This document shows, piece after piece, positions 18,101-25,283 of a DNA stretch of 34,825 bases. The translations under genes were made by a program, and so were the position numbers. The stretch covers positions 1-34,825 of the forward strand of contig CAJUGG010000058.1 in assembly GCA_910585995.1 (NCBI GenBank). The letters run 5' to 3'. The DNA comes from an uncultured Lachnospiraceae bacterium. GTDB lineage: Bacteria > Bacillota > Clostridia > Lachnospirales > Lachnospiraceae. Every line of letters starts with the position of its first letter. Position 1 is the first letter of the stretch. The notes beneath the pieces were generated by a model, which saw nothing but the letters and a program-made list of their open reading frames with translations, made no database searches and had not been told where the DNA came from.

Positions 18101-20632
18101 CTCGACCGGATTTTTAAATTTAATCAGATAAATCTTTCTGCCATTGTCACAACTGCGCTGTACGATAGACGCATCCTTTACCTGCGTACGCTGTCCTGCT
18201 TCATTCCAATAGTAGACGCTCAGATAGATATAGCTTCCCACATCAATGGGTTCTGCCAGGGAGATCATGCCTACCGGATATACCTGATCCAGTTCCACGA
18301 ACATCCCTTTGCTCTCGGACGGATATGCTCCGCCATAATCCCAGTCCTTACACTCCATATAGGAGTCATACCGATTGTCAAAAAGTCCCAGCGCACTGCC
18401 TGCCTCTGTATCTAACGGGCTGTCAATCATCGTACCGATGCCTTTTACATACGCATCCTTAATATGGCTGCTTAACACGCCCTCACCATTAGAAGTATTG
18501 ATCAGCTTATATTCCGGAAGTTTTGCCGCAATCAGTCCGCTTAGCGTCTTCTCAGAAGCCAGCGCAGACGCTTTTCCTTCCCCTAAGTCATTGCTCGCCG
18601 TCACATAGATCTCATAGGTCGTGTCGTCTTTTAGTCCTTCTAATTGATAATAAAGTCCTGTGATCCCACTGACTTTCTCATAGTTCTGTGCAGATTTTTC
18701 TCTGTAGTATACCGTATAGCTGTCCGCATCCTCTGTCTTGCTCCAGCTGATCTCCAGGCTTCGGATTCCGCTTGTAATATGTACCCGATCTGGTGCAGGC
18801 GGCACTTTATCCACTCTCGGCACAGCCTGTACTGCTTCCGAAAATCCGCTCTTCCACTCACCATTTACCGACTGTACCCGAACCGTATAGGCGGTTCCAT
18901 TTTCCAATTTATCATTTTGGAATTGTGTGATGGTCAGAGTGGTAGCCGTCGTCCTCCGGTATTCGATCTGATCTTCTGATGCAATACTAATCTCATAACT
19001 GGTGACATTGGATTCCTTATTCCACTGCAGTGTAAACTGCTTATTCCCCGTTGTCACACTCAGACCTTTGGGAATATTCATCTCTGGCTCTGGAATCCGC
19101 TTCTCCATATCATTTAAAAATTCCACTTTGGAGATCTCAGCCAGATTGGAGGCGTTTGAAGTCTTCGTCACCACCAGCACCACTTTTTTCACCGCAATCA
19201 GGCTGCCAAAATCAATCACCATCGTACGGTTCTGATTCCAGGACACCTGAAAATTCCCCACAGGCTGCTGTGCGCTCACCATGCGAAGTCCCTCTGGTTC
19301 AGATAATACAGCACTTCCTGTGACTTCTTTTCCGTCTTTTACATAAGTCACCAGAACCTGCCCGTTGGCAATCCCATTCTCACTCTCTCTTGGAGAAGCC
19401 ACCACCATTCCCTCCATGGGAACCGCACTGTTCTTTCCATCCTCAAAATCGAACTCCAGTTCGACCCCATTATGCTCTGAGATCTCTCCAGAAGCTGGAC
19501 TTAACTTGATGCCCTTTCCTTCCAGTACCCCTTCTAAGCTCCCCTCAACGGCAGTCCCTGCACTTACAGACACCTTTGCCGTCTCCGGCGGGATAATCTC
19601 CTCCGGAATCGCCTGCTGTACCGACTGATGTTCCAGCATATCGGTCAGGTAATTCAGATCCACCAGGTCCACAGAGCCATTCTTATCAAGATCATATCTG
19701 GCATCATAGACCCCGGATTCTATCGTATCCACAATCACCGTTGCATCCTTGTCATCCAACACTCCATCGCCGTTGACATCTCCCCGGAACAATAACCCCG
19801 GTCTTGCCGATGATGTACCAACCACCGCATTACCCGTATACAACTGGACCCGATAGCCCATCTTGTCCACCTTGATACTCTGCGTATACGTCAGGTATCC
19901 TTCCCCGCTCACACGCAGCTGATACGTCCCATCCGAAAGCCGCGGAAAACGAACCGATACACTCGGAGCAGCCATACTCTGCTCGCCCTTCTTGCGGCTC
20001 GGCAGCACCACCGTATCCGCACAGTCCTCTGGGCCGCTAAGTTCCACCTCAAACGTCTGATCCCCATTCACAGACACCCCTGAGATGATCTGCACCTCCA
20101 CAGAACCTTCGAGCACCCTGAGCGAATTAGCAGACACAGCCAACGGTTCCTCTTCTGGTTCTTCCTGAGGCTCTGCTGCCGTTGCCTTACTCTTTGTCAG
20201 CACATCCTGCTCTGGCTCTTCCTGCGTCTTAGAACCCTCATCCTGCCCATCATTCCCGCCAGTCACATCCTGATTCACGACATCCTTGTTATCTATCCCA
20301 TCCTCTGTCAAAGGACCTTTATCTGTCAGAGCATCTTCTTCCTTCAAAGGCTCCTCATCCTCTAAAGAATCCTCTTTTTCCAGATCATCCTCTTTCCCCA
20401 AAGAATCCTCTTCCTGCCCCTCATGAAGCAGATCCTCCTCTGTATCTTCTTCTGATACCCTGGAGTCTTCCTCTCCAGTCCCCAGATCCCCATCCAGATG
20501 ATCTTCCTCTTTCGTATCAACCACCGCCAACTGCCTTACGTCTCCTCTGGCCATCACCTCATAGCCCCCCGAAGAAACCACCATCACCACAGTCAACAAT
20601 CCCGCGAGAAATCGCGAACATCTACTTCTCAT
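15101..20632 (-). CDS. Secreted multidomain M60-family peptidase with dockerin (mucin/glycoprotein-targeting)
   Basis: A 1843-residue exported zinc peptidase. Order: signal peptide (1-28); acidic low-complexity stretch (about 38-165); a beta-rich region (about 175-265); a type I dockerin (about 277-336) with two calcium loops, DVNGDGVLDD and DLDKNGSVDL; a cohesin- or adhesin-like beta region (about 345-515); two fibronectin III domains (about 518-608 and 610-696); an F5/8C-like galactose-binding fold (about 705-875); and the M60 accessory plus catalytic region (about 945-1400). The catalytic motif is HEIGH at 1251-1255 with Glu1266 in AEVTNN, fitting HExxH-x(8-28)-E. A second F5/8C-like domain is at about 1555-1687, then a C-terminal beta domain. 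M60 enzymes cut O-glycosylated mucin-like proteins. AGGAGAGG precedes the ATG. No sortase motif is present; anchoring probably uses the adjacent cohesin-like protein. Confidence 0.92.
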   Translation of the reverse strand: MRSRCSRFLAGLLTVVMVVSSGGYEVMARGDVRQLAVVDTKEEDHLDGDLGTGEEDSRVSEEDTEEDLLHEGQEEDSLGKEDDLEKEDSLEDEEPLKEEDALTDKGPLTEDGIDNKDVVNQDVTGGNDGQDEGSKTQEEPEQDVLTKSKATAAEPQEEPEEEPLAVSANSLRVLEGSVEVQIISGVSVNGDQTFEVELSGPEDCADTVVLPSRKKGEQSMAAPSVSVRFPRLSDGTYQLRVSGEGYLTYTQSIKVDKMGYRVQLYTGNAVVGTSSARPGLLFRGDVNGDGVLDDKDATVIVDTIESGVYDARYDLDKNGSVDLVDLNYLTDMLEHQSVQQAIPEEIIPPETAKVSVSAGTAVEGSLEGVLEGKGIKLSPASGEISEHNGVELEFDFEDGKNSAVPMEGMVVASPRESENGIANGQVLVTYVKDGKEVTGSAVLSEPEGLRMVSAQQPVGNFQVSWNQNRTMVIDFGSLIAVKKVVLVVTKTSNASNLAEISKVEFLNDMEKRIPEPEMNIPKGLSVTTGNKQFTLQWNKESNVTSYEISIASEDQIEYRRTTATTLTITQFQNDKLENGTAYTVRVQSVNGEWKSGFSEAVQAVPRVDKVPPAPDRVHITSGIRSLEISWSKTEDADSYTVYYREKSAQNYEKVSGITGLYYQLEGLKDDTTYEIYVTASNDLGEGKASALASEKTLSGLIAAKLPEYKLINTSNGEGVLSSHIKDAYVKGIGTMIDSPLDTEAGSALGLFDNRYDSYMECKDWDYGGAYPSESKGMFVELDQVYPVGMISLAEPIDVGSYIYLSVYYWNEAGQRTQVKDASIVQRSCDNGRKIYLIKFKNPVETSKLQFGIGRYGSSPRLITVSEVRIHEYDSLEQDILGLYADNLHIMLREDVTEETLDALQKRLDTQDHGEYHPERSMLQKELDTARKLLETQGLGDVLQVNPMISASKDNGISVGGLNAWQPLGVAAAPGDDLVVYVGRSGMREGAGAALQLVYTQYHAESGGFFKTVNLKIGRNEISLEKLSSTTVEKGGALYVQYTGNNDKDDYAVRVSGGGRFPVLNLYGITDTKERSQKINTYVTELNEHISQLQAAHKELHADSGNENLAYDYESGQNCILNSTDIVIDQMMFSLPATQVAQGLGGNKEAQLENALTAMEEMLVLFYQHKGLTNSFAENTDAAVIAKNHLPYRYLNIRYMRMFAGAFMYASGNHIGIEWGSAPGMMSASPVQYDKESGKHTSGQYFGWGIAHEIGHDINEGAYAHAEVTNNYFSILAQAQDNNTSVRFQYPNVYDKVTSGTTGYASNVFTQLGMYWQLHLAYDRDYNYKTYGTYQEIFEHLFFARVDSYARNPASAPAPGGVALTLSGDRDQKLMRLASAAAEKDLSEFFERWGMMPDAGTLSYMKQFDPETRAIYYGDDDSRVYTMEHAGSQALQGKDVVTASASVKDSQVTLTMSVSAGSEVLHGYEISRIFVENGKEREEIAGFTTGSTFTDQVAFAANHVVRYQVTAIDRWMNRSLPCKTNASKIQGDGKIDKSFWTMATNMSSEQDTTHDLTEGLPCEAENVYAISLAADDDDTTTFTGSMAEADPYVLLQLNQSTKVTALRYQLKGGGTPITDYRIEVSMDGENYTKVKEGTFNLSGGVQTVYFENGKDPWVCTYDAVYIKLTAVGQSGTELSITELDLFGPSGDNVELLSDENGQPGIGVLKEDFVYEDSTGAKIPAGSIIFTGAYKGNPAYNVFILYDADGTIVGGTDADGNLRAEQIILAPEVTDSDAMLGETSEGRWVYWLTPDVQDTLPSKVRAEMFRVDNALTNEGQRMVSDTPYVDMPADLPEILLTKGSM

Positions 20633-20694
20633 TCGTCACCTCTCCTATTTTCTAACAAACTTCCCCACACGCACATATGGGAATACCTTATTTT

Positions 20695-20700
20695 ATTATA
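20695..20700 (-). promoter_or_regulatory. Candidate -10 box of the M60-peptidase operon
   Basis: Consensus TATAAT on the minus strand, about 63 bases upstream of the start codon, in an AT-rich stretch. A TTGCGA lies too close (12 bases) to be its -35, and no better one was seen, which suggests dependence on an activator or a weak basal promoter. Confidence 0.4.
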
Positions 20701-20771
20701 AATCCCCGCCTTTCGCAACCATTTTCTGTCATAAAAAATCCCTAAATCCCCCTTTACTCCCTCACAATCCA

Positions 20772-21018
20772 GGTTCTGCCGCCGAAGACTGCCCGGCGCC
20801 TGGCTGACAGCGTACGAGCCGGGGGTGCGACAAAGAGTGCTGTGTAGATTGGAGCGGACAGTCTGTGCAGTCTGTATGAGCCAGGCGGACACAGATGTGT
20901 CCGATTGGAGCATACAGACTGTGCAGCCTGTCCGATACACTCTATGCAGACCTTTGTCGCACCCCCGGCCCGTACGCTGTCAGCCAGGCGCCGGGCAGTC
21001 TTCGGCGGCGGCAGAACC
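20772..21018. repeat. Large palindrome, copy B of the dispersed element
   Basis: A 247-base inverted repeat. The GC-rich outer arms (20772-20829 and 20958-21018) are complementary except for one substitution and a 3-base insertion of one extra GCG unit in the right arm. The core (20830-20957) matches copy A's core (2155-2281) in the same orientation, with scattered substitutions, and holds an internal loop, a second stem containing CTGTGCAG, and an apical hairpin around GGACACAGATGTGTCC. The arm sequences are unrelated to those of copy A. Like A, it lies immediately after a stop codon (here the metallophosphatase). It may act as a strong transcription or exonuclease barrier, encode a structured RNA, or be a mobile palindrome. 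Confidence 0.88.
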
Positions 21019-21031
21019 GTTCTCCCCCCAT

Positions 21032-21721
21032 TCAATACTCCACCCCCTCCACCCAATATTTCCCATCTTCCACCACCATCCCCGTCAGCTTCCTGTGAAA
21101 CACACACCCCGTATCAATACAGATCATCCCTGTCTCAGGCAATTCTCTCTCCACCCCATACGGCACCACCTCTGTACTCTTCCAGTCCCCCGTAAAATGC
21201 ACCACATCCTTAAGAGGCGTATGTCCCACCACTGTCAGCTTCCCCCGGTACTGATTCTCCTCCAGCGCCGCACGCGACCACAAAAGAGTAAGCTCCGTAT
21301 TCTCTCCTAACTGCTCCTCTTTCACCCCCGCATGCACGCACTGAAACCTCTCTTCCGCATAATACCGCAAGGTATCCGCTCTCAGCCACCCCACATAACG
21401 CTCCAGCTTATCCCCATGACTCATAAAAGAATCCACGGTAGCCTTGCCGCCATTTTGATACCACATCCTTCGGATCTCCTGATTCAGCCGCCCGTGAATC
21501 GCCATCCATTCATGATTTCCCATTATAATCACGCAGCGCTCTTTCATCCGCCCCTTTAGACCACGCAGATACATCAGAACCTCATAAGACTGTGTCCCAC
21601 GGTCCATCAGATCTCCAAGGCTGATCAGCCTGTCCTCGTTCTCCCGAAAATCCAGTTTATTAAGAAGTCTGACAAGCTGGTCATAACAGCCATGGATATC
21701 TCCCACTATCAATGTTTTCAT
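21032..21721 (-). CDS. Calcineurin-type metallophosphoesterase (PPP family, ApaH/PrpE-like)
   Basis: The 229-residue protein carries the full PPP-family metal-site signature: GDIHGC at the N-terminus, GDLMDRG about 27 residues later, GNHE, and the later His motifs in VHAG and VGHTP. Such enzymes hydrolyse phosphoserine/threonine or diadenosine tetraphosphate; the length and motifs fit bacterial Ser/Thr phosphatases or Ap4A hydrolases, and the two cannot be separated here. The start at MKTLIVGDIHG (21721) was chosen because the signature begins at once; the open frame continues 40 codons upstream into the flavodiiron gene without protein-like sequence. GGGAG lies about 11 bases before the ATG. 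It follows the flavodiiron fusion by 20 bases and is probably in its operon. Confidence 0.88.
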   Translation of the reverse strand: MKTLIVGDIHGCYDQLVRLLNKLDFRENEDRLISLGDLMDRGTQSYEVLMYLRGLKGRMKERCVIIMGNHEWMAIHGRLNQEIRRMWYQNGGKATVDSFMSHGDKLERYVGWLRADTLRYYAEERFQCVHAGVKEEQLGENTELTLLWSRAALEENQYRGKLTVVGHTPLKDVVHFTGDWKSTEVVPYGVERELPETGMICIDTGCVFHRKLTGMVVEDGKYWVEGVEY

Positions 21722-21741
21722 TCGTATTATAACTCCCCGAT

Positions 21742-24282
21742 TTATGATCCATGCAGCACTTCTTTGCTGGATGCATGTTGTTCTAAAAGCGCTGTCACGC
21801 GCGCCATAGAAGACAGATCTCCCAACAAGATCACACCACACAGGCGATCATTTAAAAAATAATATTTCTGGTACTGTCCCCTGCCCATGTCTTCATAACA
21901 CATGGTCTTATAGAGCAGGTTGGGATTCTTTCCTTGATCCCCGGCAGCAAACAGGGCCGTATGCATCCCATGAAATGTAAGTGCCGGCTCTTTCGCTGTA
22001 TATTCCAGCGCTTCCCCGGCTGCATTGGCTCCCGCAGTCTTGCCTTCCTCCACCGCTTCCGGCCAGACACCATAGCTTCTTCCCTGATACTGTGCACAGT
22101 CTCCGCAGGCATAGATCCCTGCAAGATTGGTTTCCATATGATCTCCGACAATCACACCCCGGTCTGTCTCTAAGCCGATCTTTTTTGCCAGCTCCACATT
22201 GGGGCGCACCCCGGCAGAGATCACCACAAGCCCCGCGGACAAGGTTTCTCCATCTTCTAATGTCACGCCCGTCACATGACCTTCTCCGTCAATGGAGACA
22301 ACCTTGACTCCTGTCCGGATCTCAATCCCGCTCTTTTTGGCCGCCTGCAAAAGCCATGCTCCGGCCTCTGTATCCAGTTGCCGTCCCATCAGGACGGGCG
22401 CTGCCTCCAAGACGGTCACGGACAGGCCCGCTTTTCTAAGCTCCCAGGCCGCCTCAAGGCCCAATACACCGCCTCCGATGACCACAGCCTCTTTTTTCTC
22501 CCTTATCAACTCCTCTAAGCGTTCCACATCTGCCAGGCGGCGTATCGCTATTACTTCCGGGAGGGTATTCCCTTTGACAGGCGGCAGGAAACACTCACTT
22601 CCAAGGGCGTAGACAAGCTTAGTAAAGTGTACCCTGCTGCCATCTTCCAAGATCACCTCTTTTTGTGTCAGATCCACATCCACGACTTCTTTAGACAGCA
22701 TCGGAAAGATCTTTTGTTCCTCATACCAGGCCTGATCTGAGATCTCGATCTGTTTTGCCGATAACCCTGTCACAATCGCTTTGGTCAGCATCGGACGGTG
22801 ATAGGACAGATAAGGTTCGTTGGATATCATCACAATCGTCCCTGTCTGATCCCGCTCCCGTATCGCCTTCGCCGCATAATATCCGGCTGCCCCATTTCCC
22901 AGGATGACATAATACTCCTGTGTAGGATTGGAAAACGTACTGACCTCCTCTTCCACCAAAACAAAATGTTCCCTGCCCACACCGCAGACCGGACAGACTT
23001 CCAAAGAAGCGTCAAAGATCTCATTGCACACCAGACATCTCACCAGATGCCTTGCGCCGTGTTTCGATGGCTTTTTCACTTCCTTTTCCTGTACCAGACA
23101 GCCAAACTGATAGCCATATTCATAAGCGCTCAAAAGATCTGACTCGTCCGGTCTGAAGCGTACCGTAAATCCATCTACCACTTTCAGCTTTAATTGTTTC
23201 AGGCGCTCTGTAATATGAGGCACACCTTCGCCGCTCCACCCATAGCTCCCAAAAGCACCTGCATAGGCACCTTTGTGCGTCACCGGATACATCCCAAGTG
23301 TCAATTCCCAGATGGGTCTTAGCGCCTCTCCGAGAATCGTCGGCGTCCCCAGCAAAAAGCCATCCGCACAGCTTAGTTCTTCACTTACTTTTGCTGCATC
23401 TGCTTCTACCAGATCATACAGACGCACATCGATCTCTCCGCTGCCTTCAATCCCCTCCCGTATCTTCTCTGCCAGACGGGCCGTATAGCCATAGGCACTT
23501 ACATAAGGAATGATCACGGTCTTTTTCTGATTGGGATTCACGACCGTTGACCATTCCCGGTATTGTTCGATCACACTTCGGACCCGATTGCCGGTCAGCA
23601 CAGGCCCATGACCGGTGGCAATCATGGAGATGTCCAGATGCTCCACCTGGTCCAATGCCTGCAGCATATAGGATTTAAACGGACCGATGATATTTTCATA
23701 GTAATAGCGCAGTGCTTTTTGATAGTCTTTCTCCTGCTTGATCCCATCAGAAGTCATCTCCGGGACACAATAATGGGCGCCAAAAGAATCGCAAGTGACC
23801 AGAATCTGTTCTTCTTCAATAAACGTATACATAGTATCCGGCCAATGCAGGTTGGGTACGACCATAAAGCGAAGCGTCTTCCCTCCAATCTCCATCTTTT
23901 GCTCGTCCCTCACCGCAATCCCTACAAAATCCCGATGGACAATCTCTTTTAAGAATCCAATCGCACAGGAGGTGGCTAAGATCTTCATCTGGGGACTGTA
24001 TGTCAAAAGCCTCTCGATACTCCCCGCATGATCCGGCTCTGTATGACTCACCACCAGATAATCAATCTTCGTCACATCTGATACTTCTCGTAACTTTTCC
24101 AGATATTCATCAAAAAATTGTTCTTTTACGGTCTCAAACAGAATCGTCTTTTCTCTTGTCTTCCACACATAGGAATTATAGGTTGTTCCAAACTCCGTGT
24201 ACATGATAATATCAAATACGCGAAGTTTTTCATCCATGATTCCCGTCCAGTAAAATCCCTCTCTTAGCATCAATGCCTGCAT
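21742..24282 (-). CDS. fdpF: Flavodiiron protein fused to rubredoxin and NADH:rubredoxin oxidoreductase (class F type)
   Basis: An 846-residue cytoplasmic enzyme that can carry electrons from NAD(P)H to oxygen (and possibly peroxide or NO) within one chain. The metallo-beta-lactamase-like diiron domain (about 1-250) shows HTEPDH at 80-85, then LHWPDT, CDSFGAH and TGHGP ligand segments. The flavodoxin domain (about 252-400) binds FMN. A short rubredoxin module (about 411-445) has two knuckles, CLVC and CPVC. The rest (about 455-846) is an FAD/NAD(P)H oxidoreductase opening with YYVILGNGAAGYYAAK and having a second Rossmann motif VVIGGGVLGLEAA. This is the layout of the class F enzymes of clostridia such as Clostridioides difficile, which reduce oxygen to water. 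AAGGAGG is ten bases before the ATG. Symbol given by architecture only. Confidence 0.93.
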   Translation of the reverse strand: MQALMLREGFYWTGIMDEKLRVFDIIMYTEFGTTYNSYVWKTREKTILFETVKEQFFDEYLEKLREVSDVTKIDYLVVSHTEPDHAGSIERLLTYSPQMKILATSCAIGFLKEIVHRDFVGIAVRDEQKMEIGGKTLRFMVVPNLHWPDTMYTFIEEEQILVTCDSFGAHYCVPEMTSDGIKQEKDYQKALRYYYENIIGPFKSYMLQALDQVEHLDISMIATGHGPVLTGNRVRSVIEQYREWSTVVNPNQKKTVIIPYVSAYGYTARLAEKIREGIEGSGEIDVRLYDLVEADAAKVSEELSCADGFLLGTPTILGEALRPIWELTLGMYPVTHKGAYAGAFGSYGWSGEGVPHITERLKQLKLKVVDGFTVRFRPDESDLLSAYEYGYQFGCLVQEKEVKKPSKHGARHLVRCLVCNEIFDASLEVCPVCGVGREHFVLVEEEVSTFSNPTQEYYVILGNGAAGYYAAKAIRERDQTGTIVMISNEPYLSYHRPMLTKAIVTGLSAKQIEISDQAWYEEQKIFPMLSKEVVDVDLTQKEVILEDGSRVHFTKLVYALGSECFLPPVKGNTLPEVIAIRRLADVERLEELIREKKEAVVIGGGVLGLEAAWELRKAGLSVTVLEAAPVLMGRQLDTEAGAWLLQAAKKSGIEIRTGVKVVSIDGEGHVTGVTLEDGETLSAGLVVISAGVRPNVELAKKIGLETDRGVIVGDHMETNLAGIYACGDCAQYQGRSYGVWPEAVEEGKTAGANAAGEALEYTAKEPALTFHGMHTALFAAGDQGKNPNLLYKTMCYEDMGRGQYQKYYFLNDRLCGVILLGDLSSMARVTALLEQHASSKEVLHGS

Positions 24283-24347
24283 AATAAGAATCCCTCCTTC
24301 GTCGTAAGACTCTGTGTTTCTTATTATGCACCAGAGCTTGGATTTTA

Positions 24348-25169
24348 TCAGGCTTTTCGGCTGTATTTCTCCTTTTCTGCCTCTGTAGGTGCCTCTGCAA
24401 TCGCCCGGTATGCAGCAAATGCCTTAGTCGTTGGAGCCTCTGCCTCCTGTGGGAACTCTTCCACCACTTCTACGATCTGCTGTTCCAGCATCCGTTCCTG
24501 TTCCAGCCAGATCTCCAGATCTTCTTCTTCCTCTTCCTCCATCTCCTGGTGCAGCTCCTGCGCTCTCTCCCTTCTGCGAATCTCTTCCCTGATCCGCTTT
24601 TCCAGTTCTTTCTTCTCTTCCACGCGCTTTTTCCTCTCTGCCTTTCTTCTTGCTTCTCTTGCCTTTTTCTGATCGATCTCTGACTGCCAGGGTTTCCTAC
24701 GGATCTCAGAAGATACATTTTTCTCTGCTGCATACATCCTCGATAACTGCCCCAGGGTCTCTTCCACTTCCTGATCCTTGGAAGCGGCTGCAATCTCCCG
24801 CAGCTTCTCGACCTTGACACGCTCCACATCATCTCTGGTTCTGCATCTTTTTAAACGCTCCTCATAGGCCGCCTGATCCCTCTCCATCTTCAGATATTCC
24901 AGATACAGCTTGGGTGCATGTTTCCTTAAAAATGCTTTCTCTGCCCCTGTCAGCCTGGCGCCTGCACTGATCTTTGCCTTGATCTTTGCAAGCTTCTTCT
25001 GGATTGCACGCTCGTTATCACCAGACGAATCTGTACTGATCTTCTTGGCAGCCAAACCATTCACATCCACTTTTTCCGTGATCCCAATGGTCCCGGATTT
25101 TTTCATATCCCAATACTGCTCTAATTTCAGAGACTTCAGATATTGATGCCGGTTTCTCATAATATCCAT
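24348..25169 (-). CDS. Uncharacterised highly charged coiled-coil protein
   Basis: Not recognised. The 273-residue protein has no signal peptide or membrane segment. Residues 1-65 contain a short conserved-looking stretch (LKSLKLEQYWDMKKSGTIGI) and a Ser/Asp patch; about 66-230 are dense in Lys, Arg and Glu with heptad-like spacing, including an uninterrupted run of eight acidic residues in MEEEEEEDLEIW, predicting a long helix or coiled coil. The last 30 residues are Ala/Glu/Pro-rich. It starts after GGGGGTG and lies 65 bases upstream of the flavodiiron gene, so the two may share transcripts. A structural, scaffold or flagellar/divisome-adapter role is possible but nothing in the sequence decides. 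Confidence 0.75.
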   Translation of the reverse strand: MDIMRNRHQYLKSLKLEQYWDMKKSGTIGITEKVDVNGLAAKKISTDSSGDNERAIQKKLAKIKAKISAGARLTGAEKAFLRKHAPKLYLEYLKMERDQAAYEERLKRCRTRDDVERVKVEKLREIAAASKDQEVEETLGQLSRMYAAEKNVSSEIRRKPWQSEIDQKKAREARRKAERKKRVEEKKELEKRIREEIRRRERAQELHQEMEEEEEEDLEIWLEQERMLEQQIVEVVEEFPQEAEAPTTKAFAAYRAIAEAPTEAEKEKYSRKA

Positions 25170-25227
25170 GTATCTTCACCCCCTTATTTTCTCTATATTA
25201 TATATCTCGACAATCTAATTACCATAA

Positions 25228-25266
25228 ATAAGGCCAGCGCAAATTCTTCCTCTGCGCTGGCCTTAT
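25228..25266 (-). terminator. Probable Rho-independent terminator after glgD
   Basis: A perfect 14-bp stem (ATAAGGCCAGCGCA and its complement) with an 11-base loop lies 18 bases downstream of the glgD stop codon. On the minus strand it is followed by TTATTTATGG, a weak T-tract, so termination may be partial. Confidence 0.65.
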
Positions 25267-25283
25267 CCATATCTCATCTGTAC

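Larger units (their letters stand above)
20633..21031. other. Intergenic region between the metallophosphatase and M60-peptidase genes
   Basis: A 399-base gap. The part next to the M60 gene holds its RBS and candidate -10 box; the rest is occupied by palindrome copy B (20772-21018), which begins 13 bases after the phosphatase stop codon. No gene is credible here: ORFs on both strands arise from the palindrome. Confidence 0.7.

Noticed and set aside
20754..21310. ORFs of 67-161 residues across palindrome B
   Set aside because: Same artefact as in copy A; some extend into the phosphatase gene antisense.
21722..21841. Longer start for the metallophosphatase
   Set aside because: It would overlap the flavodiiron gene by 100 bases and puts non-conserved residues before the GDIHG motif.
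25228..25266. Terminator for a plus-strand gene
   Set aside because: No plus-strand gene ends nearby; orientation and position fit the glgCD operon.
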